In this document: positions 5,913 through 14,302 of the stretch, piece by piece
Layout of the letters: the number at the start of each line of letters is the position of its first letter
Position numbering within the stretch: position 1 is the first letter of the stretch
DNA from: JASLCR01 sp046462475
GTDB lineage: Bacteria; Patescibacteriota; Saccharimonadia; Saccharimonadales; Saccharimonadaceae
Assembly (NCBI GenBank): GCA_046462475.1
Contig: JBKGVB010000026.1
Coordinates: 1 to 26,921, forward strand
DNA length: 26,921 nt
Reading direction: 5' to 3'
Position numbers and translations under genes: made by a program
Notes under the pieces: model-generated
The model's database searches: none
What the model saw: the letters and a program-made list of their open reading frames with translations, nothing else
What the model was told of the DNA's origin: nothing

Positions 5913-7787
5913 ATGCCAAAAACCCCGAAACCACCAAAGAAATCAGTGGGTAATGCGATCCGATTGACGATTTTTTGGATTATTATGGTGGCCATTGTGG
6001 TCGCTGTATTTTCCTTTGGATCGCCAGCGGCGAACCTGAAAAATGTATCAATTTCAGAAGTGATCAATGAGGCAAATGCCGGTAAATTGAGCAAGATTCA
6101 GGGTCGTGGTGATGATCTGACAATCACCGTTAAGGGTCAAGATAAGCCAACTGAAAAGTCGTTTATTCAGGGTGGTGTGAGCGCGCTCCTTTCAAAGGAC
6201 ACATTGAATGATAAGGGCAAGGGCATCCTCAGCGACAGTGCGCCAAGTCAGACGGGTTCTACATTGTGGAATATCGCAATCATTGTAGTACCCGTGCTCT
6301 TGATCGGCGCGTTGTTTATGTTTATGATGCGCCAGGCCCAGGGACAGAACAATCAAGCTCTGGGATTTGGCAAGTCGAAGGCAAAACTCTACGGTCTTGA
6401 TAAAGAAAAGGTCGTCTTTAATGATATCGCCGGTAATGATGCGGCAAAGCAGGATCTCGAGGAAGTTGTCGATTTCCTGAAGCATCCGAAAAAATACCAA
6501 AGTCTTGGTGCGAAGATTCCAAAGGGCGTTCTCTTGGTAGGAAATCCTGGAACAGGTAAGACAATGCTTGCACGTGCGGTTGCAGGTGAGGCAAATGTGC
6601 CGTTCTTCTCGATCTCTGGATCAGAATTTGTCGAAATGTTTGTTGGTGTCGGTGCATCACGTGTGCGAGACTTGTTTGCGAAAGCTAAAAAGAATGCGCC
6701 AGCAATTATCTTTATCGACGAGATTGATGCAGTGGGGCGCAAGCGTGGCTCAGGCATGGGTGGCGGTCATGATGAACGAGAGCAAACATTGAACCAGATC
6801 TTGGTAGAGATGGATGGATTTGAGACAGGTACAAATGTAATAGTACTCGCGGCAACAAACCGTGCCGATGTTCTCGACCCTGCCCTGCTCCGACCTGGCC
6901 GTTTTGATCGTCGTACGAACATCATGCTTCCTGAACGAAAAGACCGCGAAGCAATTCTCAAAGTTCATTTCAAAAACAAGCCAACGGACAATACAGTTAA
7001 TCTCGATAAGCTTGCAGCGAAAACTGCCGGCTCGAGTGGTGCTGATCTGGCAAATATCGCTAATGAAGCTGCTATCATTGCAGCACGACGCAACTCCAAA
7101 GAAATATCTGGTGCTGATGTCACTGAAGCATTCGAAAAAGTTGCGATCGGTCCTGAGCGAAAAACAAAGGTCATGAATGATAAAGAAAAAGAGCTAACTG
7201 CCTATCATGAGGCTGGACACGCAATTGTCGGTCATGTTTTGCCAGATTCTGATCCTGTACATAAGGTGACAATCATTCCTCGTGGCGGTACTGGTGGGGT
7301 GACATGGTTCTTGCCACCTGAAGACAAGAGCTACACGAATGTATATGAGTTCAAGGATATTCTTGCGCGCGCCATGGGCGGCCGTGTGGCAGAGAAGATT
7401 ATGTATGGCGACGATGGTATCACAACCGGTGCTGGCTCAGACCTTCGAAACGCAACAAACATTGCCCGCGATATGGTCATCGAGCAGGGTATGGGTACGA
7501 CATTACGCGACCAAGTATTCCATGAAGATAATGGTGGTATGGTGTTTGACAAGATCACGCACGAACGTCCATATAGTGACGATACAGCGAAAGAGATCGA
7601 CGATGAAGTCGAGAAGCTCATAAAAGAGGCGGCTCATCGTGCCGAAATCGTACTGCAGAACAACCGTCCAAGTCTTGATGCACTTGCCGCTGCACTACTA
7701 AAAGATGAGACGCTTGAAGAGACCGAAGTCGACCGGATTCTAAAAGACGCAAAACTACCAAAAGAGGCGATGCTTCACGCAGCATAG
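5913..7787 (+). CDS. ftsH: ATP-dependent zinc metalloprotease FtsH
   Basis: This 624-residue membrane AAA+ protease has two transmembrane helices (about 18-36 and 119-139) around a short external domain. It has Walker A GNPGTGKT (210-217), pore motif MFVGVGA (242-248), Walker B IIFIDEIDA (265-273), an arginine-finger region RPGRFDR, and zinc motif HEAGH (432-436). The proline usual at the second Walker A position is Asn211. It unfolds and degrades membrane and regulatory proteins. Length is close to the bacterial norm. GAGGAG lies 13 bases before the ATG, somewhat far. It is first in an operon with murJ (6 bases on), lepA and a GT-C protein. Confidence 0.98.
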   Translation: MPKTPKPPKKSVGNAIRLTIFWIIMVAIVVAVFSFGSPAANLKNVSISEVINEANAGKLSKIQGRGDDLTITVKGQDKPTEKSFIQGGVSALLSKDTLNDKGKGILSDSAPSQTGSTLWNIAIIVVPVLLIGALFMFMMRQAQGQNNQALGFGKSKAKLYGLDKEKVVFNDIAGNDAAKQDLEEVVDFLKHPKKYQSLGAKIPKGVLLVGNPGTGKTMLARAVAGEANVPFFSISGSEFVEMFVGVGASRVRDLFAKAKKNAPAIIFIDEIDAVGRKRGSGMGGGHDEREQTLNQILVEMDGFETGTNVIVLAATNRADVLDPALLRPGRFDRRTNIMLPERKDREAILKVHFKNKPTDNTVNLDKLAAKTAGSSGADLANIANEAAIIAARRNSKEISGADVTEAFEKVAIGPERKTKVMNDKEKELTAYHEAGHAIVGHVLPDSDPVHKVTIIPRGGTGGVTWFLPPEDKSYTNVYEFKDILARAMGGRVAEKIMYGDDGITTGAGSDLRNATNIARDMVIEQGMGTTLRDQVFHEDNGGMVFDKITHERPYSDDTAKEIDDEVEKLIKEAAHRAEIVLQNNRPSLDALAAALLKDETLEETEVDRILKDAKLPKEAMLHAA

Positions 7788-7793
7788 GACACT

Positions 7794-9452
7794 ATGGGAC
7801 GAGTACAAAGTGTCGTCGCGAGGGCTAACCGAAAACTTACCGTTCAAATTGCAGCGGCACTGTTAGCTGGTTCGACATTCGTCTCGAGTCTGCTTGGCAT
7901 CTATCGTGATCGTATTTTAAACGGGCTTTACTTGCCGACGCATACAAACCCTGGCTATGCTGTTGGGATTGATGCATATACGGCAGCCTTCACGATTCCT
8001 GACTTCATGTTCTTTGTCTTGGTGTCTGGGGCGTTGAGTGTTACATTTATTCCCGTCTTTAATCAGCGACTAATTACTGGCAATAAGAAATCTGCCTGGG
8101 AATTATCGACGAGCTTGATTAACCTTATGGCAATTGCAACGCTAGTTGCCTCCGTACTGATCATCATCTTTGCTGATCCACTCGTGACGTATATTGTTGG
8201 TCCTGGGTTCGATGAGCGCGGTCACGTACTGGCAGTCAGCATGATGCGCGTTATTGCGGTAAATCCATTCCTCTTTGCAATCGCAGCAGTCATTGCAAGC
8301 GTTCAGCAAGCAGTAGGACGTTTTACGTTTTATACACTCGCACCAATGATATACAACATCGGTATTATTATCGGAGCCTTGTTTTTTACGAGTGGTATTA
8401 CAATCTTTGGTTGGCGAATCTTCGATGGCGGAATCATGGGTGTGGCGCTTGGTGTTGTGCTCGGATCCATTATGCAACTCGTTGTCAGTTCTATCGGTTT
8501 GATCGGGCTAGGGTTTGACTATCGTTTCAAGATTTACTGGCGCAACAAGGGATTTCGTCGTGTGCTGCAGCTTCTTCCGCCGCGATCACTTGATCAAGGA
8601 ATGGATTACTTTAACGGTATTGTCGAAATGAACATTGCATCACGGATGGCTGATGGAACGGTACGTGCCTATCAGCAGGCGTCAGCCCTCAGTTTAATGC
8701 CAATCAATTTGATTGGTGTGGCAATTTCGACAGCTGCATTCCCAAAAATGACCGAACGACTGAGCCAGGGACGACCTGATCTGTACAGGACTGAACTGCG
8801 TTCGGTGCTGAGAGTTATTATTTGGTTGGCGTTGCCGATCGCTATGGTGACATTCTTTACGCGTGGGTATGTGGTAAGCTTTATTGCGCCAACGGGAACG
8901 GTGAACTATCTTATGGCGGGGCTCTTGGGCGCATTGATTATTGCGATTCTCTTTCGCTCGATCTATTACATTGCAGCGCGCAGCTTCTACGCTCACCAAG
9001 ATACAAAGACACCGCTCTATGTCTCATTCTTTTCAATTGGTCTCAATATCACACTGGCGGTATGGTTTACGAGTGCACTGGGCATGGGTGCATATGGACT
9101 TGCCTGGGCTCAGTCGATTGTGGCTATGGCAGAAGTAGTCATTCTATTTGTTATTATGGCTCGGCGTACTCCAGGATTGTTTGGACTGCAATTCTGGACG
9201 GCAGTAGGTCGTATGGCGAGCGCAACTGGATTTACGACTGTCGTATGTTATCTCATGGTACTTCTGTTGCCGCTGCGGGCAACCGACCAGAGCATTATCA
9301 CGACATTTCCAAAGTTCTGTGTGATAGCTTTCGTGAGCCTCGCAGCATACGTATTCTTTAGTAAGTTATTGCAGCTCGATGAGGCAAGGCCAGTTATTAG
9401 GATGACAAAGCGACTTCTTTTTAATCGAGTGTTTGCAAAGGTACAGAAATAG
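7794..9452 (+). CDS. murJ: Lipid II flippase MurJ
   Basis: This 552-residue polytopic protein matches the MurJ/MviN family. Visible features are the first-helix region ending in LLGIYRDRIL, the signature FTIPDFMFFVLVSGALSVTF, and many further hydrophobic segments consistent with about 14 helices. It should move lipid II across the cytoplasmic membrane for peptidoglycan synthesis. The gene begins 6 bases after ftsH with no strong Shine-Dalgarno, and its stop is followed after one base by the lepA ATG, so it is translated as part of the operon. A strongly charged linker (YRFKIYWRNKGFRR) sits between the two halves. Confidence 0.95.
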   Translation: MGRVQSVVARANRKLTVQIAAALLAGSTFVSSLLGIYRDRILNGLYLPTHTNPGYAVGIDAYTAAFTIPDFMFFVLVSGALSVTFIPVFNQRLITGNKKSAWELSTSLINLMAIATLVASVLIIIFADPLVTYIVGPGFDERGHVLAVSMMRVIAVNPFLFAIAAVIASVQQAVGRFTFYTLAPMIYNIGIIIGALFFTSGITIFGWRIFDGGIMGVALGVVLGSIMQLVVSSIGLIGLGFDYRFKIYWRNKGFRRVLQLLPPRSLDQGMDYFNGIVEMNIASRMADGTVRAYQQASALSLMPINLIGVAISTAAFPKMTERLSQGRPDLYRTELRSVLRVIIWLALPIAMVTFFTRGYVVSFIAPTGTVNYLMAGLLGALIIAILFRSIYYIAARSFYAHQDTKTPLYVSFFSIGLNITLAVWFTSALGMGAYGLAWAQSIVAMAEVVILFVIMARRTPGLFGLQFWTAVGRMASATGFTTVVCYLMVLLLPLRATDQSIITTFPKFCVIAFVSLAAYVFFSKLLQLDEARPVIRMTKRLLFNRVFAKVQK

Positions 9453-9453
9453 T

Positions 9454-11235
9454 ATGGCAACTACAGATTCGATTCGTAACTTTTGTATTATTGCGCACAT
9501 TGATCATGGCAAGAGTACACTTGCTGACCGCATGATGGAGCTGACCGGTACGGTTGAAAAGCGTGACATGAAGTCGCAGCTTCTTGATTCTATGGATTTG
9601 GAGCGTGAAAAGGGAATTACTATCAAGCTTGCTCCGGTTCGTATGAAATATAAAGACATCGACTTTAATCTCATTGATACTCCTGGGCACGTCGACTTTA
9701 GCTATGAAGTATCGCGCTCGCTCGAAGCATGCGAAGGGGCGGTCTTGGTAGTGGATGCGAGTCAGGGTATTCAGGCACAAACACTTGCCAATGTGTATCT
9801 TGCGATGGAGTCCGGACTCGAAATCATTCCGGTACTTAATAAGGTGGATTTGCCAGCGGCTGATGTGCCGAAAGTTTCAAAAGAAGTTATCAATCTTCTT
9901 GGATGCAGCGATGAGGATATTATCAAGATTAGCGCCAAGACTGGGGAGAATGTCGACCAGGTGCTTGATGCCATTATTGAGCGTATTCCGGCGCCAAAAG
10001 GTGAGACGAGCAAGCCAACGCGTGCATTGATCTTTGACAGCTATTACGATGACTATCGAGGTGTGATTCTCTACACACGTGTTGTTGACGGTGCGATAAA
10101 AAAAGGCGACACAATAGAAATGCTTGCGACAAAAAAGGATGGGCTTGCATTAGAAGTCGGCGCGCTTTCGCCGACAATGAAGGCTGAGGTTGAGATTGCA
10201 ACCGGTGAGATTGGCTACATTGTTACGAACCTTAAGACAACGCGTGATGCCCGTGTTGGAGATACGATTACAGCTGCACGATCACGAGCTGCGGAACCAT
10301 TGCCAGGCTACAAGCACGTAAAGCCATTTGTGTATGCTGGCTTTTTCCCAGTATCAAACGAAGACTACAATGATCTAAAAGAAGCAATCGAAAAACTGAG
10401 CTTGAGTGATTCAGCACTGCAATTTGAGCCAGAAAACTCCCCTGTTCTGGGCTTCGGTGTTCGTATTGGTTTCCTTGGGCTGCTGCATATGGATATTATT
10501 CGCGAGCGACTCGAGCGGGAATACAACCTGGATCTCGTGGTGACAAATCCATCCACGGATTATCAGATTACGACGACGACCAGTGAGGAAATCGATATAA
10601 AGTCTGCGAGTGAATTGCCTGATGTAACAAAGGTGGCAGAGATTCGTGAACCTTGGATTAACGGTGAGATCGTCGTGCCCGAACAGTATATTGGTAGCGT
10701 TATTCAATTGATTGTTTCAAAACGCGGCCGACAAAAAAACCTCAGCTATATAGATGAACGTGCGCTTATTTCGTTTGAAGCACCTCTTGCAAATTTATTG
10801 ACTGATTTCTATGATCAGCTGAAAAGTGTGACGAGCGGCTACGGCAGTTTCAATTACGAGCTATCTGGCTATCGGGCAGAAGATCTTGTACGTGTCGACT
10901 TTTATGTATCGGGAGAGATGGTCGATGCACTATCGGTCATGTGTCACCGCTCAGAGAGTCAAAGTCTTGGTCGCGATGTCGTAAAAAAATTGAAAGATGT
11001 CGTGCCTCGCCAAAGCTTCCAGGTCTCCTTGCAGGCTGCGATTGGCGGCAAATTCATTGCGCGTGAAGATATCTCAGCATATCGAAAGGATGTTACCGGA
11101 TACTTGTATGGCGGCGATGTTTCGCGCAAGAAAAAACTTCTTGCAAAACAAGCAAAAGGTAAGAAGCGTATGAAGCGCTTTGGAAAAGTTGATATCCCGT
11201 CTGAAGCATTCACGGTCATGTTAAAGCGAGATTAG
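9454..11235 (+). CDS. lepA: Elongation factor 4 (back-translocase)
   Basis: This 593-residue GTPase shows G1 AHIDHGKST (14-22), G2 REKGIT, G3 DTPGHVDF, G4 NKVD and G5 SAKTG, followed by the domain 2 barrel, EF-G-like domains and the basic LepA C-terminal domain (GKKRMKRFGKVDIP). LepA binds the ribosome in a tRNA-like manner and acts in elongation or 30S assembly. The start at 9454 (MATTDSIRNF) is preferred over an in-frame TTG at 9433 inside murJ, because it aligns with family N-termini. It is one base after the murJ stop and one base before the next gene, so translation is likely coupled on both sides. Confidence 0.97.
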   Translation: MATTDSIRNFCIIAHIDHGKSTLADRMMELTGTVEKRDMKSQLLDSMDLEREKGITIKLAPVRMKYKDIDFNLIDTPGHVDFSYEVSRSLEACEGAVLVVDASQGIQAQTLANVYLAMESGLEIIPVLNKVDLPAADVPKVSKEVINLLGCSDEDIIKISAKTGENVDQVLDAIIERIPAPKGETSKPTRALIFDSYYDDYRGVILYTRVVDGAIKKGDTIEMLATKKDGLALEVGALSPTMKAEVEIATGEIGYIVTNLKTTRDARVGDTITAARSRAAEPLPGYKHVKPFVYAGFFPVSNEDYNDLKEAIEKLSLSDSALQFEPENSPVLGFGVRIGFLGLLHMDIIRERLEREYNLDLVVTNPSTDYQITTTTSEEIDIKSASELPDVTKVAEIREPWINGEIVVPEQYIGSVIQLIVSKRGRQKNLSYIDERALISFEAPLANLLTDFYDQLKSVTSGYGSFNYELSGYRAEDLVRVDFYVSGEMVDALSVMCHRSESQSLGRDVVKKLKDVVPRQSFQVSLQAAIGGKFIAREDISAYRKDVTGYLYGGDVSRKKKLLAKQAKGKKRMKRFGKVDIPSEAFTVMLKRD

Positions 11236-11236
11236 T

Positions 11237-12643
11237 ATGAAATATTTTAATGCGAAAATCTCCCAGCTACAGAAAATAGCGGCACACAAATACGCCCGAA
11301 TGGGTGTATTGGTCCTTTTTGCATTGCAAGCATTATTTCTCGTAGCGGTAATGCCAATCGGCATCCCGCCTGACGAAAATAATCATATCGAATTTATTGA
11401 GTACTATGCCGACCATTCATTGAGTCCGTTTTTTACTAATCAGACTCCTACTTGGTCCCTTGGAGATAAGACTCGTGAGGTGGATTATGTGTACCATTAC
11501 GTCGGAAGCTTAATTGCGCGCATTTTGCCGGGCGAACATCTCGATGTATATGTCTTGCGTGTTATTAGTGTGGCAATGGCTATTGTGACATTCCTTGTTT
11601 TGATTCGTGTCCTCAAGAGTCTGCGGGTGAGTGATGGGGCAATCAGTGTTGGATTGCTTATGTTTACGAACCTACCGATGGTGTTGATGCTGTCAGCGGC
11701 CGTAAACAATGATGTGTCGGTGTGGCTTATCACGGTAGTTGGCATATGGCTTGTGCTGCGGATTTGGCGACAGCCACAGCTTCTCGACGTACTCTGGCTG
11801 TTGAGCTTGTCGGCATTCGGTGGACTTATCAAACGTACCCTATTCCCTATTATGCTCGTCATGGCACTCTCGGCGGTGGTGTTGGTTGTGAGAAAATGGA
11901 AGACGTTTCGAAAAAGCTTTTCTCGGATCGATTGGCGGCTTATTGTGGCAGGCATCATCTTGATACTTGGGATTGGACTCTTCGCTGAACGAGTAGGTGG
12001 AAATATCCTTCAATATCATACGATTACTCCTAACTGTGAGCAGGTGCAGAGCGAAAAAGACTGTGAAGTATTTTGGCAAAATGCTCGTGGGCGGTGGATT
12101 GCAAGTGGAGCACCGGCTAGCACGAATATTTGGCTGCCACAAGGCATGACCGTTGAATCTTCGCTGATGCCAATTCCACTTTTTATGATCAAGTGGGCGA
12201 GCGTAACTGCATTTAATGTGATCGATATTCAGACACAAGGTTGGTATCATGCTGTCACTCCACCTGCATGGATTGTTGCGATATTATTTATCGTTTTAAG
12301 TTGTGTGATTATCTACGGCGTTATCTACGACCTAAAACATCTGAATAAAGATCCTTTATCGGCGAGGCGGCTCTTTGTGTTGATAATAGGTTTCGTGGTT
12401 GTATTTGCGCAGCTAGCGGCAAACTATGCATCATACCGGTCGACACATATCTTCGGACTTGCTCTTAATGGGCGCTATATTCTGCCAGCTTTGATTTTAT
12501 TCGTTGGTCTAGCGTGTTTCTATGGAAGAAAATTACTTGGACCAAAATCAAGAGTAGTGCTCGCAAGTGCCATGGTAGTGATGATCTTCCTTGGTGCCGG
12601 ATTGCTGATTATGGTCAGAAATCATCAGCTCTTTACGGGATGA
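11237..12643 (+). CDS. DUF2142-like polytopic membrane protein, putative GT-C glycosyltransferase
   Basis: This 468-residue protein has about ten membrane helices. After the first helix it has an external loop with PPDENNH (44-50), an acidic motif where GT-C lipid-linked sugar transferases hold catalytic Asp or Glu. A second AAVNNDVS motif follows the early helices, as in DUF2142-type proteins. A large external insertion with paired cysteines (CEQVQSEKDC) lies in the middle. Transfer of sugar from a polyprenyl carrier to surface polymer is the family-level inference. It is the last gene of the ftsH operon, one base after lepA. Its last 19 bases overlap the convergent kinase-like gene. Confidence 0.75.
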   Translation: MKYFNAKISQLQKIAAHKYARMGVLVLFALQALFLVAVMPIGIPPDENNHIEFIEYYADHSLSPFFTNQTPTWSLGDKTREVDYVYHYVGSLIARILPGEHLDVYVLRVISVAMAIVTFLVLIRVLKSLRVSDGAISVGLLMFTNLPMVLMLSAAVNNDVSVWLITVVGIWLVLRIWRQPQLLDVLWLLSLSAFGGLIKRTLFPIMLVMALSAVVLVVRKWKTFRKSFSRIDWRLIVAGIILILGIGLFAERVGGNILQYHTITPNCEQVQSEKDCEVFWQNARGRWIASGAPASTNIWLPQGMTVESSLMPIPLFMIKWASVTAFNVIDIQTQGWYHAVTPPAWIVAILFIVLSCVIIYGVIYDLKHLNKDPLSARRLFVLIIGFVVVFAQLAANYASYRSTHIFGLALNGRYILPALILFVGLACFYGRKLLGPKSRVVLASAMVVMIFLGAGLLIMVRNHQLFTG

Positions 12644-13248
12644 GCACGTGCTCGACGCTCTAGTGTGGCGAGGATATCGGTATATACTTCGTCTGGTGTC
12701 ATGCTTCCATCAATCCGATCAAGTAAGCCCATAGTCTCGTAGTGCGCAATGACTGGGAGGGTCTTTTCTCTATATTCTTCGAGGCGTTTTTTCAAGATCT
12801 CTTCCGTGTCATCGTACCGGCCACCGCGATCATCATGACGTTCGAGCATTCGCCAGCGTTCTAATACTTCATCCTCCGACAAATCAAGATAAATAACTAC
12901 TTTTAAGTCATGGTTTGCTGCAGACAGCGCCTGAAGTACGCCCATTTCTTCGCCACTCCAGCGCCCAACAGAGCTTAGAATGAGCGGATGATTGGCGAAT
13001 TCGGACTTTGTGAGAAAGGGCAGGACAATGTTGACATAATCTTCGCTCGGGATGAGCTCGCCGCGGTGGAGTGCTGCTTCGACATGAGCTGGGATAGTGG
13101 AATTGCGTAATATATCGCCTCCACCAAGTAGTGATGCGCCGAAAGTATCGGCAAGTTTCTTGCCTTGGGTGTCTTTTCCAGCGAAGGGTCGGCCAAATAT
13201 ATTGATTGCGCCGGTGCCAAGCCAAGTCTTTATGTCGTCAGTCTTCAT
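12625..13248 (-). CDS. Adenylate-kinase-like nucleoside monophosphate kinase, divergent P-loop
   Basis: This 207-residue protein has an NMP-kinase layout: P-loop GRPFAGKDTQ (19-28), an NMP-binding region with GGDILR, an RMLER lid start, and a distal RYDDTEEILKKRLEEY..T.PVI.HY block typical of adenylate kinases. The loop differs from the usual GPPGSGKGTQ by Phe for Gly and Asp for Gly. It probably phosphorylates AMP or another NMP, though the changes leave substrate and activity uncertain. A TACACT -10 only 7 bases before the ATG and no Shine-Dalgarno predict a leaderless mRNA. Its promoter faces the hrcA promoter across a shared CIRCE. Confidence 0.82.
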   Translation of the reverse strand: MKTDDIKTWLGTGAINIFGRPFAGKDTQGKKLADTFGASLLGGGDILRNSTIPAHVEAALHRGELIPSEDYVNIVLPFLTKSEFANHPLILSSVGRWSGEEMGVLQALSAANHDLKVVIYLDLSEDEVLERWRMLERHDDRGGRYDDTEEILKKRLEEYREKTLPVIAHYETMGLLDRIDGSMTPDEVYTDILATLERRARAHPVKS

Positions 13249-13255
13249 TACTACT

Positions 13256-13261
13256 AGTGTA
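13256..13261 (-). promoter_or_regulatory. -10 of leaderless adenylate-kinase-like gene
   Basis: TACACT on the minus strand is 7 bases before the ATG at 13248. The region where its -35 would be falls inside the CIRCE at 13267-13293. Confidence 0.5.
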
Positions 13262-13266
13262 ACAAA

Positions 13267-13293
13267 TTAGCACTCACCTTGAAAGAGTGCTAG
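13267..13293. promoter_or_regulatory. CIRCE operator, hrcA locus
   Basis: TTAGCACTC-N9-GAGTGCTAG matches the CIRCE consensus TTAGCACTC-N9-GAGTGCTAA except for the last base. HrcA should bind here and repress its own operon. It sits between two divergent genes and may affect both. Confidence 0.95.
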
Positions 13294-13306
13294 ATTTTGC
13301 TATAAT
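13279..13306 (+). promoter_or_regulatory. hrcA promoter with -35 inside CIRCE
   Basis: TTGAAA (13279-13284) in the CIRCE centre is 16 bases from TATAAT (13301-13306), which also has the TG extension (TGCTATAAT). The ATG at 13313 falls where transcription should start, so the mRNA is predicted to be leaderless. Confidence 0.8.
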
Positions 13307-13312
13307 CAAGGT

Positions 13313-14017
13313 ATGACCGAGCGCCAAATAGCAATTCTTACTGCCATCATAGAGCAATATGCCGAGGTGGCTTCCCCTGTCGGTAGCGTAACGCTAGCGA
13401 AGCTTTTCAATGTATCATCGGCAACCATACGCTCCGAGATGGCGAAGCTGGAGGAGTTAGGCCTGATTGCGCAGCCGCACACGAGTGCTGGACGTATTCC
13501 GACAGATAAGGGGTATCGTTTTTACGTCAATCTGCTGACGCAGCAAAATGAGACAACGCAGCTCGAGCTTGATCGTAGTGCGAGAACAATTGAGGCTCGC
13601 GTGGCAAATAACAATCGAGCTGATCGGGCGATTCGCAGTGCCGTCGATAGCTTAGTTGACCTGACGCAAAATCTTGGACTGGCAACAATTGGTGATGAGC
13701 TCTACCTTGCTGGTATGGGAAATCTTTTTTCACATCCAGAATTTCTTGGTGGTGCTAATGCGCAAAACGTCGCGCGTCTACTTGATAATCTAGAGCCATG
13801 GCTACGCGAAGCAGCACCAAACGAGCCACTGAATGTCTTTATTGGTACAGAGAATCCGATCGGAAAGACTTCGGGTGCCACACTCATCATTAGCAAGTTT
13901 CGCTCACCGTTCTCAGACAGTAGCTATATCGGCGTTCTCGGACCTACGCGTCAAAGCTACGCGCGTGTCATGCGTTTGGTTCGACAAACCGGAGCGATGC
14001 TTGAGGAGGCGCTGTAG
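13313..14017 (+). CDS. hrcA: Heat-inducible repressor HrcA, short form
   Basis: The N-terminus is a clear HrcA winged helix: ASPVGSVTLAKLFNVSSATIRSEMAKLEELGLIAQPHTSAGRIPTDKGYRFYV is split across residues about 20-73, with the HTSAGR signature. A C-terminal GAF-like part follows and ends with a recognisable GPTRQSYARVMRLV. HrcA binds CIRCE and is kept active by chaperones. At 234 residues it is about 100 shorter than the roughly 340 typical of Bacillus, so the inserted dimerisation domain appears reduced. There is a CIRCE in its own promoter. It heads an operon with two micro-ORFs and grpE, the first starting 2 bases after its stop. Confidence 0.95.
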   Translation: MTERQIAILTAIIEQYAEVASPVGSVTLAKLFNVSSATIRSEMAKLEELGLIAQPHTSAGRIPTDKGYRFYVNLLTQQNETTQLELDRSARTIEARVANNNRADRAIRSAVDSLVDLTQNLGLATIGDELYLAGMGNLFSHPEFLGGANAQNVARLLDNLEPWLREAAPNEPLNVFIGTENPIGKTSGATLIISKFRSPFSDSSYIGVLGPTRQSYARVMRLVRQTGAMLEEAL

Positions 14018-14019
14018 TT

Positions 14020-14187
14020 ATGGCTGAATGGCTTGGCCACCTCATGAGCAACTGGCCCACCTGGGCAGTTGTAATGGGTATACTGGTAATTTGTCTCATT
14101 GGATCATGCGTTGCATTCATTGAAGGTTTTTTGTGGCCAGGCGCAGTAGTGCCATCCTTGAGAAGGAGGCGGCATGGCAAAAAGTAA
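14020..14187 (+). CDS. Micro-ORF 1 between hrcA and grpE, single-helix membrane protein (55 aa)
   Basis: The ATG at 14020 has GAGGAGG (14003-14009) 10 bases upstream and encodes 55 residues. A hydrophobic segment spans about residues 15-37 (AVVMGILVICLIG and onward), followed by a basic tail ending LRRRRHGKK. I recognise no family. Its end overlaps the start of micro-ORF 2 by 14 bases. The tail HGKK arises because it reads through the Shine-Dalgarno and start codon of the next gene in another frame. Position in the hrcA operon suggests heat-regulated expression of a small membrane protein. Function is unknown. Confidence 0.65.
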   Translation: MAEWLGHLMSNWPTWAVVMGILVICLIGSCVAFIEGFLWPGAVVPSLRRRRHGKK

Positions 14188-14302
14188 AGCAAAAAATACT
14201 CTCATCAGGATCGTTATTACCACAATCATCGGTGCTATTATTACCTGGGTGACAGAATGGGCATGGGTGAGTGATAAAAAGGAGAAGCATGGCAAAAAGT
14301 AG
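14174..14302 (+). CDS. Micro-ORF 2 between hrcA and grpE, single-helix membrane protein (42 aa)
   Basis: The ATG at 14174 has AAGGAGG (14163-14169) 4 bases upstream and encodes 42 residues: a basic start MAKSKAKN, a hydrophobic stretch of about 20 residues (LIRIVITTIIGAIITWV) and the tail SDKKEKHGKK. The tail again reads across the Shine-Dalgarno and start of the following grpE in a shifted frame, overlapping it by 14 bases. The 15 bases around its start codon (14172-14186) are identical to those around the grpE start (14287-14301). Function is unknown. Confidence 0.62.
   Translation: MAKSKAKNTLIRIVITTIIGAIITWVTEWAWVSDKKEKHGKK

Noticed and set aside
12642..12653. GAGCACGTGCTC, a perfect 12-bp palindrome at the end of two convergent genes
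   Set aside because: It has no T-tract on either strand and lies in coding sequence, so I do not call it a terminator or operator.
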